DNA of 64,000 nucleotides from Opitutaceae bacterium (GTDB lineage: Bacteria > Verrucomicrobiota > Verrucomicrobiia > Opitutales > Opitutaceae): assembly GCA_030648295.1 (NCBI GenBank), contig JAUSID010000161.1, positions 1 through 64,000 of the forward strand, given 5' to 3'. Under the pieces are notes generated by a model. That model was given only the letters and a program-made list of their open reading frames with translations. It made no database searches and was not told the origin of the DNA. How positions within the stretch are numbered: the stretch's first letter is position 1; each line of letters begins with the position of its first letter. Of the stretch, positions 17,778-25,497 are shown in pieces. Position numbers and translations under genes: made by a program.

Positions 17778-20600
17778 TTACTTCTTCTTCGCCGCCTTCA
17801 GCTCGGTGATCGCCGCCTGCGCCGCGGCGAGCCGGGCGACGGGCACGCGATACGGCGAGCAGCTCACGTAGTTCAAACCGAGCTTGTGGCAGAACTTCAC
17901 CGATTCCGGATCACCGCCGTGTTCGCCGCAGATGCCGATCTTGAGGTTCGGATTCGTCGCGCGGCCCTTCGTCACGGCGATCTTCATCAGCGCGCCAACG
18001 CCGGTCTGGTCGATCGTGGCGAAGGGGTTCTTCTTCACGATTTCGAGTTCGGCATAGTGCGGGAGGAACGAGCCGGAGTCGTCGCGCGACATGCCGAGGC
18101 AGGTCTGCGTGAGATCGTTGGTACCGAAGCTGAAGAACTGCGCGGTCTGCGCGACTTCGTCGGCGGTGAGCGCGCCGCGTGGAATCTCGATCATGGTGCC
18201 GACCGTGTAGTTAATCTTCACCTTCTTCTCGGCCATGACTTCCTTCGCGACGCGGTGGACGATTTCCGCCTGCAGATCGAGCTCACGCTTGAAACCGACG
18301 AGCGGGATCATGACCTCGGGCTTGACCTTGATGCCCTCCTTCTGGACCAGCGCGGCCGCTTCGAACACGGCGCGGGACTGCATCTCGGAAATCTCCGGAT
18401 AGCCGATCCCGAGGCGGCAGCCGCGCAAGCCGAGCATGGGAGTGAATACGTGGAGCTGGTGCACCCGGGCGGCGATTCTCTCCGTCGTGATGCCGAGCTT
18501 CTTCGCGAGGTCGGCCTGCTGGGCCTCGGTGTTCGGCAGGAATTCGTGCAGCGGCGGATCGAGGAACCGGATCGTGACCGGGAAGCCCTTGAGCGCGCGG
18601 AAGATTCCGGCGAAGTCGTCGCGCTGGTAGGGGAGGAGTTTCGCGAGCGCGGCTTTGCGCTCGGCGAGCGTCTCGGCGAGGATCATCTCGCGCATGGCGT
18701 CGATGCGATCGCCCTCGAAGAACATGTGCTCGGTGCGGGTGAGGCCGATGCCGGTCGCGCCGAAGGCCATCGCGTTCTGCGCCTGGGCGGGCGAGTCGGC
18801 GTTGGTCCAGACCTGGAGGCGGGTCGCTTTCGCGCACCACTTCATCAGTTGCTGGAAGCTCTGGCACTTTTCGGTGGCCTGTGCGGCTTTGTCGCCATCG
18901 ATCAGGCCGGCGATGATTTCGGCCGGCGCGGCCTTGAGCTGGCCGGCGTAGACTTTGCCGGCGGTGCCGTCGATCGATAGCCAGTCGCCCTCCTTGAAAG
19001 TCTGGCCGGCGACGTGGACGGTGCGTGCATTGTAATCGACTTCGAGCGCCGCGGCGCCGCACACGCAAACCTTGCCCATCTGGCGGGCGACGAGCGCGGC
19101 GTGCGAAGACACGCCACCGCGCGCGGTGAGGATGCCCTCGGCGGCAATCATGCCGCGGAGATCTTCCGGCGAGGTCTCGATTCGGACGAGGAGGACTTTT
19201 TCGCCCTTCTCGGCGCCCACGACGGCGCGGTCCGCGTTGAGAAAAATCCGGCCGGAGGCGGCGCCGGGGCCGGCGGGAAGACCGGTGGCGATGACCGGGG
19301 CTTTCTTCACCTCGGAAGCGTCGAACACGGGCGCGAGGAGCTGGTCAAGCTGGTCGGCCGGGTTGCGCATGACGGCGGTCTGCCAGTCGATGAGCTTCTC
19401 CTTGAACATATCCATGGAGAACTTCAGCGCCGCCATCGCGGTGCGCTTGCCGTTTCTCGTCTGGAGCATGTAGACGACCTTGTCCTGGATGGTGAACTCG
19501 AAGTCCTGGACATCCTTGAAATGCTTCTCGAGCACGCCGCGGATGCGCTCGAGCTCATGGTAGGCCTCGGGCAGGTGGTTGATCAACTGCGCGACCGGCT
19601 CGGGTGTGCGGACGCCGGCGACGACGTCCTCGCCCTGCGCGTTGATGAGAAACTCGCCGTAGAATTCCTTCACCCCGTTCGCGGGGTTGCGCGTGAACGC
19701 CACGCCGGAGCCGGAGTTGTCGCCCGTGTTGCCATAGACCATGGCCTGCACGTTGACGGCCGTGCCCCATTCGGTGGGGATGTTGTATTTGCGGCGGTAA
19801 ACGATTGCGCGATCGTTCATCCACGAGCCAAACACCGCGCCGGCGGCGCCGACGAGCTGCTCCCACGGAGTGGCGGGAAATTCCTTGCCGGCGCGCTCTT
19901 TGACCAGGGCCTTGAAGCGGACGACGAGTTCCTTGAGGTCGTCAACGGAGAGCTTGGTGTCCTCGATCTCATGGTTGCCGTAACGCTCGTCCTTGAGCTT
20001 GCCGATGACGGTTTCAAATGGCTCGTGGTCCTCGTCGGGGCGCTTTTGCACGCCGAGGACGACGTCGCCATACATCTGGACGAAGCGGCGGTAGCAATCC
20101 CACGCGAAGCGCGCGTTGCCGGTCCGCTTCGAGAGAGCCTCGACCGTGGCGTCAGTGAGACCGAGGTTGAGAATCGTATCCATCATGCCCGGCATCGAGT
20201 CGCGCGCGCCGGAGCGCACCGAGACGAGCAGAGGGTTCTCGAGATCGCCGAAGGTCATGCCGGTCTGTTGCTCGAGCGACTTGATGCCGGCCTCCATCTG
20301 GCCGCGGAGGGCCGCGGGATAGGTGCGCTTGTTGGCGTAGTAGTACGTGCAGACCTCCGTCGTGATCGTGAAGCCGGGCGGCACGGGCAGGCCGATGCGG
20401 CACATCTCGGCGAGGTTGGCGCCCTTGCCGCCGAGCAGCGGTTTCATCGAGCCGTTACCGTCGGTTTTCTTGCCGAAGAGGTAGACGTATTTGGCGGCCT
20501 TCGGAGAGCCGGATTTTTTGGCGGGTGCGGAGGCGGTCTTGGCCTTCGACGCGGATTTGCCCGCCTTGGTGGATTTCTTGGCTTTGGATTTAACGGCCAT
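17778..20600 (-). CDS. ppdK: Pyruvate, phosphate dikinase
   Basis: Cytoplasmic 940-residue enzyme interconverting pyruvate + ATP + Pi with PEP + AMP + PPi, at the glycolysis/gluconeogenesis branch. The ATP-grasp N-domain starts at about residue 37 ([42 protein letters not shown]). The swivelling phosphohistidine domain has [20 protein letters not shown] with the catalytic His near residue 500. The PEP-binding barrel ends with [20 protein letters not shown] and [20 protein letters not shown], where the Cys near 914 is the expected catalytic acid. Bacterial PPDKs usually begin close to KYVYxFG. Here a 36-residue Lys/Ala/Ser-rich extension ([20 protein letters not shown]...) precedes it and recurs briefly at the C-terminus (LKAAKKK). 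The gene stands alone with a strong terminator. Confidence 0.96.
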   Translation of the reverse strand: MAVKSKAKKSTKAGKSASKAKTASAPAKKSGSPKAAKYVYLFGKKTDGNGSMKPLLGGKGANLAEMCRIGLPVPPGFTITTEVCTYYYANKRTYPAALRGQMEAGIKSLEQQTGMTFGDLENPLLVSVRSGARDSMPGMMDTILNLGLTDATVEALSKRTGNARFAWDCYRRFVQMYGDVVLGVQKRPDEDHEPFETVIGKLKDERYGNHEIEDTKLSVDDLKELVVRFKALVKERAGKEFPATPWEQLVGAAGAVFGSWMNDRAIVYRRKYNIPTEWGTAVNVQAMVYGNTGDNSGSGVAFTRNPANGVKEFYGEFLINAQGEDVVAGVRTPEPVAQLINHLPEAYHELERIRGVLEKHFKDVQDFEFTIQDKVVYMLQTRNGKRTAMAALKFSMDMFKEKLIDWQTAVMRNPADQLDQLLAPVFDASEVKKAPVIATGLPAGPGAASGRIFLNADRAVVGAEKGEKVLLVRIETSPEDLRGMIAAEGILTARGGVSSHAALVARQMGKVCVCGAAALEVDYNARTVHVAGQTFKEGDWLSIDGTAGKVYAGQLKAAPAEIIAGLIDGDKAAQATEKCQSFQQLMKWCAKATRLQVWTNADSPAQAQNAMAFGATGIGLTRTEHMFFEGDRIDAMREMILAETLAERKAALAKLLPYQRDDFAGIFRALKGFPVTIRFLDPPLHEFLPNTEAQQADLAKKLGITTERIAARVHQLHVFTPMLGLRGCRLGIGYPEISEMQSRAVFEAAALVQKEGIKVKPEVMIPLVGFKRELDLQAEIVHRVAKEVMAEKKVKINYTVGTMIEIPRGALTADEVAQTAQFFSFGTNDLTQTCLGMSRDDSGSFLPHYAELEIVKKNPFATIDQTGVGALMKIAVTKGRATNPNLKIGICGEHGGDPESVKFCHKLGLNYVSCSPYRVPVARLAAAQAAITELKAAKKK

Positions 20601-20740
20601 GATGAGTGGATTTGAGATTTAGGACCGAGTGCGATCTGGGCGCAGAGAGGAAGCAGGGGATACCTCCGCGGCGAGGGCTGTCAACGATGCAGCGGGCCGA
20701 GGCGAATCGGCGCGTCATTTTGGGCAAAATATGACACGGG

Positions 20741-20863
<123 letters not shown>

Positions 20864-20901
20864 AATGGAAACTTCCCACCATCGCCATTCCTTCCGCTTC
20901 T

Positions 20902-21720
20902 GTGAGCGAACCTGAACACAATCCCGAAGACCCTTACACTCCCGCGGAGGTCGTGCCGCCAGCCGCCCCGCGTGAGAAACCGATGAGCTTCTGGGAGCAT
21001 CTTGAGGAGCTGCGCGGCACCCTGATCAAGAGCACGGTCACGTTCGTGCTCTTCGCGGTGTTGATCGGCGTCTTTCTGAAGCAGTTCAACCACGTTCTCT
21101 TGTGGCCGCTGCATACAGCCGTGGCGCACTACCCCGGGCTTCAGATCAAACTCGTGACGATCTCGATGCTCGAGGTGTTCACGATGATCATCCAGATGTG
21201 CGTGCTGGGCGCCTTCACGCTCTCCGCGCCGTTCATCCTCTTTTTCATCGCGCAGTTCGTGTCGCCCGCGCTGACCGAAAAAGAGTTGAAGGTGGTGCTG
21301 CCGCTCTGCATTTCGGCGCTGCTGCTCTTCCTCCTGGGCGCGTCTTTCAGCTTTTTCCTGCTGATGCCGAGTACGATCCGGATCGCGATCGAGCTGAATC
21401 AGACCTTCGACCTGGAGTTCATGTGGACGGTCGGGAAGTACTACGGGACGTTGATGTGGCTCGTCCTCGGCGTGGGCGGCACATTCGAATTTCCGCTCAT
21501 CGTTGTGCTGCTGGTCTGGCTGGGCATCCTGTCCACGGCGACGCTCCGAAAATATCGCCGCCATGCCATCGTGGTGATCTTTGTCCTCGCCGCGATTGTG
21601 ACGCCGACGCCGGATCCAATCAACCAGACGTTATTCGCGGTGCCGCTCTATCTTCTTTTTGAAATCGCGGTCCTCGTTTCGTCGCAGATCGAGAAGAAGC
21701 GCGCGAAGAACGCAGCGTAA
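20902..21720 (+). CDS. tatC: Sec-independent protein translocase TatC
   Basis: A 272-residue inner-membrane core component of the twin-arginine translocase, which binds Tat signal peptides of folded cargo. The GTG at 20902 opens the frame (MSEPEHNPEDPYTPAEVVPP). MSFWEHLEELRGTLIKS is the conserved TatC cytoplasmic start (HLEELR), followed by six transmembrane helices. SAPFILFFIAQFVSPALTEKE, GTFEFPLIVVLLVWLGILS (periplasmic P/E and membrane E/F motif) and FVLAAIVTPTPDPINQTLFA (with the D/N-x-T-P-D-P type motif) are diagnostic. No Shine-Dalgarno is visible before the GTG; an ATG at 20983 is a possible later start. tatA/B are not adjacent. Cargo candidates in this window are the twin-arginine proteins at 31228 and 34695. 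Confidence 0.94.
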   Translation: MSEPEHNPEDPYTPAEVVPPAAPREKPMSFWEHLEELRGTLIKSTVTFVLFAVLIGVFLKQFNHVLLWPLHTAVAHYPGLQIKLVTISMLEVFTMIIQMCVLGAFTLSAPFILFFIAQFVSPALTEKELKVVLPLCISALLLFLLGASFSFFLLMPSTIRIAIELNQTFDLEFMWTVGKYYGTLMWLVLGVGGTFEFPLIVVLLVWLGILSTATLRKYRRHAIVVIFVLAAIVTPTPDPINQTLFAVPLYLLFEIAVLVSSQIEKKRAKNAA

Positions 21721-21740
21721 TTTCTTGTCGCGGTAATCCG

Positions 21741-21958
21741 TTCCTGGGAGCGCGGGCGTCCCGCCCGCAAAGATCGAGTGGCTGCGGCTTCCAGCCGCAG
21801 ATTCGGTAGGATTGGCGATCGCTATTTCTCTGCGGGCGAGGGCGCCCGCGCCCCGAGCACCACCGGCAGGTTTACCCGCCTCTGGCGGCGCCGAAGGCGA
21901 CCAGGGATCCCCGTGCCACTTTCAATTCATGCGGGCGAGACGCCCGCGCTCCCAGGAG
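21741..21958. repeat. REP doublet enclosing a second palindrome family
   Basis: At 21741 the motif TTCCTGGGAGCGCGGGC leads into a GCGGGCGTCCCGCCCGC stem. At 21931-21958 the same unit stands in the opposite orientation (GCGGGCGAGACGCCCGC, GCTCCCAGGAG). Between them 21778-21802 carries GCTGCGGCTTCCAGCCGCAG, also found at 36291. The whole fills most of the 328-bp space between tatC and the lipoprotein gene. Both genes converge here, so the palindromes sit at transcript ends. No gene is present. Confidence 0.75.
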
Positions 21959-22048
21959 CCGAGCCCATGCTATTCGCGGTTTCCAAATCCTCGTCCGTTC
22001 GCACGATTCGCGGGCGGATTGTTTCGTTTCGCCGTCTGCGGCGAAACG

Positions 22049-22801
22049 TCACATGCCCTTCTTCACGAATGCCACGTCCGAATCGGTATCCTTGATCCGA
22101 ATCGTTTTCTGGCCCTGCGAATCCTTGCCGATGTACTCGATGCTCGCCGCCACCAGCACAGGCAGCTTTTTGCGCAAATCGCGACTCTCGCCTTCGCTCG
22201 TCACATCGATGGTCCACACCTCGTTCGGCGGGCGGCCCTCGACCGCGGGCGCATTTTCGCGCGCGGAAAGCTTCAAGTATTTCTCGTACACCGTGACGGT
22301 GATTTGATACTCGCGGAATCCGGCAAACTCGGTCGTGGGCGGATCCTGTACCGTGATGGTCTGGTAAATCGGCCGACCCTGGGAGTCGGTGCCGACCTGC
22401 ACACGCTCCGTTCGAATCTGCCCTGGAAGCGTGATATACACCGGCTCCGAAACCGTCTCGCGCCGCGACACCGGCGGGCCCACGCCGTAGTCGAGATCGA
22501 CCACGATGTCGGGCTTCACCCCCGGCGGGGCTTCATACATTCCCTTGCCGGACAAGGCGGTCTTCACGTAACCCGCGGCCTCCTTGTAACGCAGCGAATC
22601 GTCGGCCACGAGGGGGTTCTTGTTGTGGAGCTCGTAGGAAAGCGCGCTCTCGGCGTTTGGCTTGGCCAGCGAGTCGACCTTCACCTCCGTGCTGGTGGCG
22701 CAACCCGCGAGAAGCGCGGCGCCGAGCAGCGCGACCGCACCGGCCCAGCGCGCCTGCATCGGGCCGGTTCGCCGCGCCTCCGATGTGGAATCGGGTTTCA
22801 T
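22049..22801 (-). CDS. Putative lipoprotein of unknown function
   Basis: A 250-residue exported lipoprotein. The start at 22801 (MKPDSTSEARRTGPMQARWA) leads to GAVALLGAALLAGC, with a clear lipobox LAGC. A start at the internal Met, 14 codons on, would give a more usual signal length. The mature part alternates hydrophilic strands: SALSYELHNKNPLVADDSLR, PDIVVDLDYGVGPPV, QIRTERVQVGTDSQGRPIYQ, FREYQITVTVYEKYLKLSAR, VWTIDVTSEGESRDLRKKLP. This layout resembles the DUF4136-like group of outer-membrane-associated lipoproteins, but I cannot place it firmly. No operon partner; it converges with tatC. Confidence 0.75.
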   Translation of the reverse strand: MKPDSTSEARRTGPMQARWAGAVALLGAALLAGCATSTEVKVDSLAKPNAESALSYELHNKNPLVADDSLRYKEAAGYVKTALSGKGMYEAPPGVKPDIVVDLDYGVGPPVSRRETVSEPVYITLPGQIRTERVQVGTDSQGRPIYQTITVQDPPTTEFAGFREYQITVTVYEKYLKLSARENAPAVEGRPPNEVWTIDVTSEGESRDLRKKLPVLVAASIEYIGKDSQGQKTIRIKDTDSDVAFVKKGM

Positions 22802-22986
22802 AGGGAACACGCGGGAATGTAACCGAAGAAATTTCGGAGGCAACTCCCGGATGCTGACAGTTCTGTTACGAGCAGTCCGCTCCTGCGTTTTGCTTTTAGC
22901 CCGCATGAACTTGAGGGCTGCGATGGCCAACATCGTGGCCGAAGACGGAGGAACCCTGAATGGCGCGCAGACTGGAAAAAATGCGG

Positions 22987-23226
22987 CTACCGACGTCGGT
23001 CCTCGCGCTGGGCGCGAAGGACGACACGAAACATCTGCACACAGAGCCAGAAGACGCCGGTCATGCAGGCCGAACAGAGCCCGCCCCAGAGCAGAACCAT
23101 GGTGTGGTCCCGCGACGGCACGTGGGACGCGACAATGTTGTAGATGAAAACGAAAAACCCGATGACCAGCACGGCATCCACAACGAGGCTGAGCGGCGAG
23201 GTGAGTTTGCGTTCCGGCGAGGCCAT
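22987..23226 (-). CDS. Small two-helix membrane protein
   Basis: A 79-residue protein starting MASPERKLTSPLSLVVDAVL. It has two predicted transmembrane helices (LVVDAVLVIGFFVFIYNIVA and MVLLWGGLCSACMTGVFWLC) and a basic tail VLRAQREDRRR. No family recognised. The frame stays open upstream to 23568, but that part is low-complexity Arg-rich translation without a signal, so 23226 is preferred. It is divergent from the sensor-like gene at 23580. Confidence 0.5.
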   Translation of the reverse strand: MASPERKLTSPLSLVVDAVLVIGFFVFIYNIVASHVPSRDHTMVLLWGGLCSACMTGVFWLCVQMFRVVLRAQREDRRR

Positions 23227-23579
23227 TTGCCGAAAAAGAGAGCGACAAACCTCATGTTGTCCACGGAAATTTGGCGGGTCGTGGGGAGGAGGCCTCCAAT
23301 GGATGTCGATGCCGTTCGAGTCGCGGGTATCTCCTCGGAGGTTGGCGCGTGGCACCGTCGAGCGGCCGTGTTGTGGTGCGTGGCATGGTCGTCGGTCGTC
23401 TGGCCCATAGGCTCGAACTTCTTTCGCGATTCGGTCGCGCTCGGAAATGTCCGGACGCGCTGACCAAGAAACAGCTAGACTCGGGTGCGGCCAAAACCCA
23501 TTACACCCCCGTGACACCCGACAATGTCGCACCCGGACTGCAACTCGGCTCCACCGGCGGCGTCTCACGTCCCATCCCC
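23227..23579. other. Divergent regulatory spacer, no gene recognised
   Basis: 353 bases between two divergently transcribed membrane-protein genes. Frames stay open on both strands because of GC richness, but their translations are Arg-rich and family-less. No palindromes or terminators stand out. Promoters for both flanking genes are expected here; none could be defined. Confidence 0.4.
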
Positions 23580-24293
23580 ATGGCGAAACCAGCCTCCATC
23601 GGTGTGCATGATCAATCGGCGACGTTGCGTCAGCTGAAAGTGCTGGTCGTCGTGCTCGTGCTTTCGAACATCGGGCTCGGTATTTTCGGTTTTTTCCTGC
23701 TGCGCGCCGTTGATCGCCGCTATTCGGAACTAATCGGCAACAGCATTCCGGTTCTCAGCGATCTGCAGATGCTCACGGCCAAAGCGGTCGAGGCCATGCG
23801 CAGCACCGGCCCCGATCTGCTCGACGCCACGGCAGCCCATCGCGGGGGCGCCGTTGCGCGCGCACAGCTCGCATTGGGCGCTGACCGCACGACGCGTCAG
23901 GAACTGTCGACCGCGCCGTGGATGTCCCGTCGCGGTGAAGCCCGGGCGGATTTCCTGCCGGCCGGGGAAGCCTTCACACGCATCGCGACTGAGATCGTGG
24001 GCCTGACGTCGGCGAACAAGATCGGACCTGCCGCCGAGCGGCGCGAACGCGAACTGCGGCCCGCCTACGACCGTTATCTGGCCGCCACCACGAAGGTGGC
24101 CGATGTGCTCGAGGCCGAGAGCCTGAGCGCAAACAAGGATTTTTCCGCGCGCACCGGGAGCCTGTCCACGGTGATGCTGGGCCTCGGCAGCTGGCCCGTG
24201 GTCATCCTCGTGGGGTTGCTGCTGCTCACGGCGATCTTCGTCGTCGTGTTGATGGTGCTGTTCCGCGGCCGTGAGATGAGCGACATGCCATAG
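23580..24293 (+). CDS. Two-helix periplasmic four-helix-bundle-like protein lacking an output domain
   Basis: A 237-residue inner-membrane protein. The start at 23580 gives MAKPASIGVHDQSATLRQLK, then a first transmembrane helix VLVVVLVLSNIGLGIFGFFL. About 150 periplasmic residues are rich in helix-forming residues (IPVLSDLQMLTAKAVEAMRS, RYLAATTKVADVLEAESLSA). A second helix VVILVGLLLLTAIFVVVLMV follows, with only ten residues after it (FRGREMSDMP). The pattern is that of the ligand-binding half of a chemoreceptor (4HB_MCP-like), but without HAMP or signalling domains. It may be a truncated receptor or a free-standing sensor. No chemotaxis genes are nearby. Confidence 0.6.
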   Translation: MAKPASIGVHDQSATLRQLKVLVVVLVLSNIGLGIFGFFLLRAVDRRYSELIGNSIPVLSDLQMLTAKAVEAMRSTGPDLLDATAAHRGGAVARAQLALGADRTTRQELSTAPWMSRRGEARADFLPAGEAFTRIATEIVGLTSANKIGPAAERRERELRPAYDRYLAATTKVADVLEAESLSANKDFSARTGSLSTVMLGLGSWPVVILVGLLLLTAIFVVVLMVLFRGREMSDMP

Positions 24294-24385
24294 CCGGGGA
24301 ATTTCACCCTCTGCTCCGCTGCGAACGTACAGCGTGTTCGCTTGTGCCGTGCGCCGGCGCGCGCTCCACGATTTCCCGGCTAAGG

Positions 24386-24408
24386 GCAAAACCGCTCTGC
24401 GGTTTTGC
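24386..24408. repeat. Hairpin of a dispersed repeat
   Basis: A perfect 10-bp stem GCAAAACCGC with loop TCT. No T-run follows on either strand. The flanking sequence (TTTCCCGGCTAAGGGC before, ATTTAGC after) resembles repeat DNA near 6175 and 22895. It is better read as dispersed-repeat DNA between two convergent genes than as a true terminator. Confidence 0.6.
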
Positions 24409-24415
24409 ATTTAGC

Positions 24416-24526
24416 ATTACTTCGTTAAGTTCGGCTCCAAATGCCGACGATTCTCAGAGGTAATGTCACGTAATACGTGACATTCGAAAAATCGCCGTTT
24501 TTCACGAGGGACTTAACAGAGTAATA
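24416..24526. mobile_element. 111-bp MITE-like insertion with inverted ends
   Basis: The ends are inverted repeats: ATTACTTCGTTAAGT at the left and ACTTAACAGAGTAAT at the right (13 of 15 paired). Both sides are flanked by the direct repeat TTAGC (24411-24415 and 24527-24531). Removing the element and one TTAGC restores GCATTTAGCCCGCATGAAC, whose TTAGCCCGCATGAAC part also occurs uninterrupted near 22895. The interior holds the palindrome TGTCACGTAATACGTGACA. No ORF is present, so it would need a transposase in trans. Confidence 0.68.
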
Positions 24527-24576
24527 TTAGCCCGCATGAACGCGGGGCGCTCGCCGGAACATTGGGATGTTGGCGG

Positions 24577-25401
24577 TCAGACACGGGTGACGACCATTTC
24601 AAGTGTGAAAAATGCGGGCTGGGCGATTTCGGATCGCGGATTTCGGATTTTTTCAGTCAACGGCGATTTGACAAGTATCTCCGCACCGCCGGCAACCGAG
24701 AGTGCGAGGGGCAGGAATCCGCGTCCGAACTCGCCGTCCTTCGCGGCCCGCGCCGACGGTTCGAAGTGCAACACCGCGGAGTTCGGCCCGGTGCCGACAA
24801 TCGTCCCGTATCCGGTCCGCGCGGCGCCACGCCGGAAGAACTCGGCCTCGAGTTCGATTTGCAGTGACCGCTCACTCACGCCGGGGCGCAGCAACCCGCG
24901 CAGTTTCACGAAGCCGGCCGCCGTGGCGTCGACGGCCTGCTTCACCAAACCAATTTCCGTGGCGTCCTTCACGCGGTGCGAATGGGTAAACGCTTCGCGG
25001 ACTCGTGTGCGCAATGTCGTATCAACCGGAACAGCAAGTGGCGGTGAACCGAGCCAGGCGACGGGGCGACCGCCGCGCGTCGAGAGCCAGCCGGGCAGAT
25101 GCTGGAGCGAATCGCCCGGAAGCTGCCCCCGGCCCTCCCACACGCGTTCTGCTTCCGTGACCAGCGGCACGAAATCCTTCCATCCGTCCGCGCCGTCACG
25201 GGGATCGAAGGCGATGACGCCGCCCGCGCATTCCCGGCCCGCCAGGTAATAGTATTCCGCGTGCGACCGAAACGGATACGTCTGGTCGCTGTGCTCCGGC
25301 AGCGGCACCGGGTCGCCGGCGCCGACGAGGAGGATGGCGTCGCCGAGCGGAAGGGCGGCCGCAATGCGGGCGCGGCGCTGGGCCAGATAATCGTTTGTCA
25401 C
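24577..25401 (-). pseudogene. Aminopeptidase P (M24) truncated before the metal site
   Basis: A 274-codon frame. Residues 1-150 match the N-terminal domain of Xaa-Pro aminopeptidases (YLAQRRARIAAALPLGDAIL, TYPFRSHAEYYYLAGRECAG). Residues 155-222 begin the pita-bread M24 domain (VKDATEIGLVKQAVDATAAG, YGTIVGTGPNSAVLHFEPSA). After KDGE the family should continue with VLVDAGAE and the metal-binding Asp-Asp-His-Glu-Glu set. Instead the frame enters 50 residues of unrelated sequence (FGRGFLPLALSVAGGAEI...) and stops at 24577. All catalytic ligands are missing. A 3' deletion, perhaps linked to the repeat-rich space to the left, is the likely cause. It could still fold as a substrate-binding stub, but not as a peptidase. 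Confidence 0.8.
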
Positions 25402-25497
25402 GCGAACACCGTGTCGCCGGCATGGCGCGGCCGCAAGGCGCGCGAGCCACCCGCCGCGAACGCAACACCGCGCCGGGCGCGGCTCCGGCGACGGCCT

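Noticed and set aside
19014-20615. 533-codon frame opposite ppdK
   Set aside because: Mirror of ppdK codon bias; composition is not protein-like.
22802-23248. Upstream extension of the lipoprotein gene
   Set aside because: Lacks coding character and would bury the lipobox signal inside the protein.
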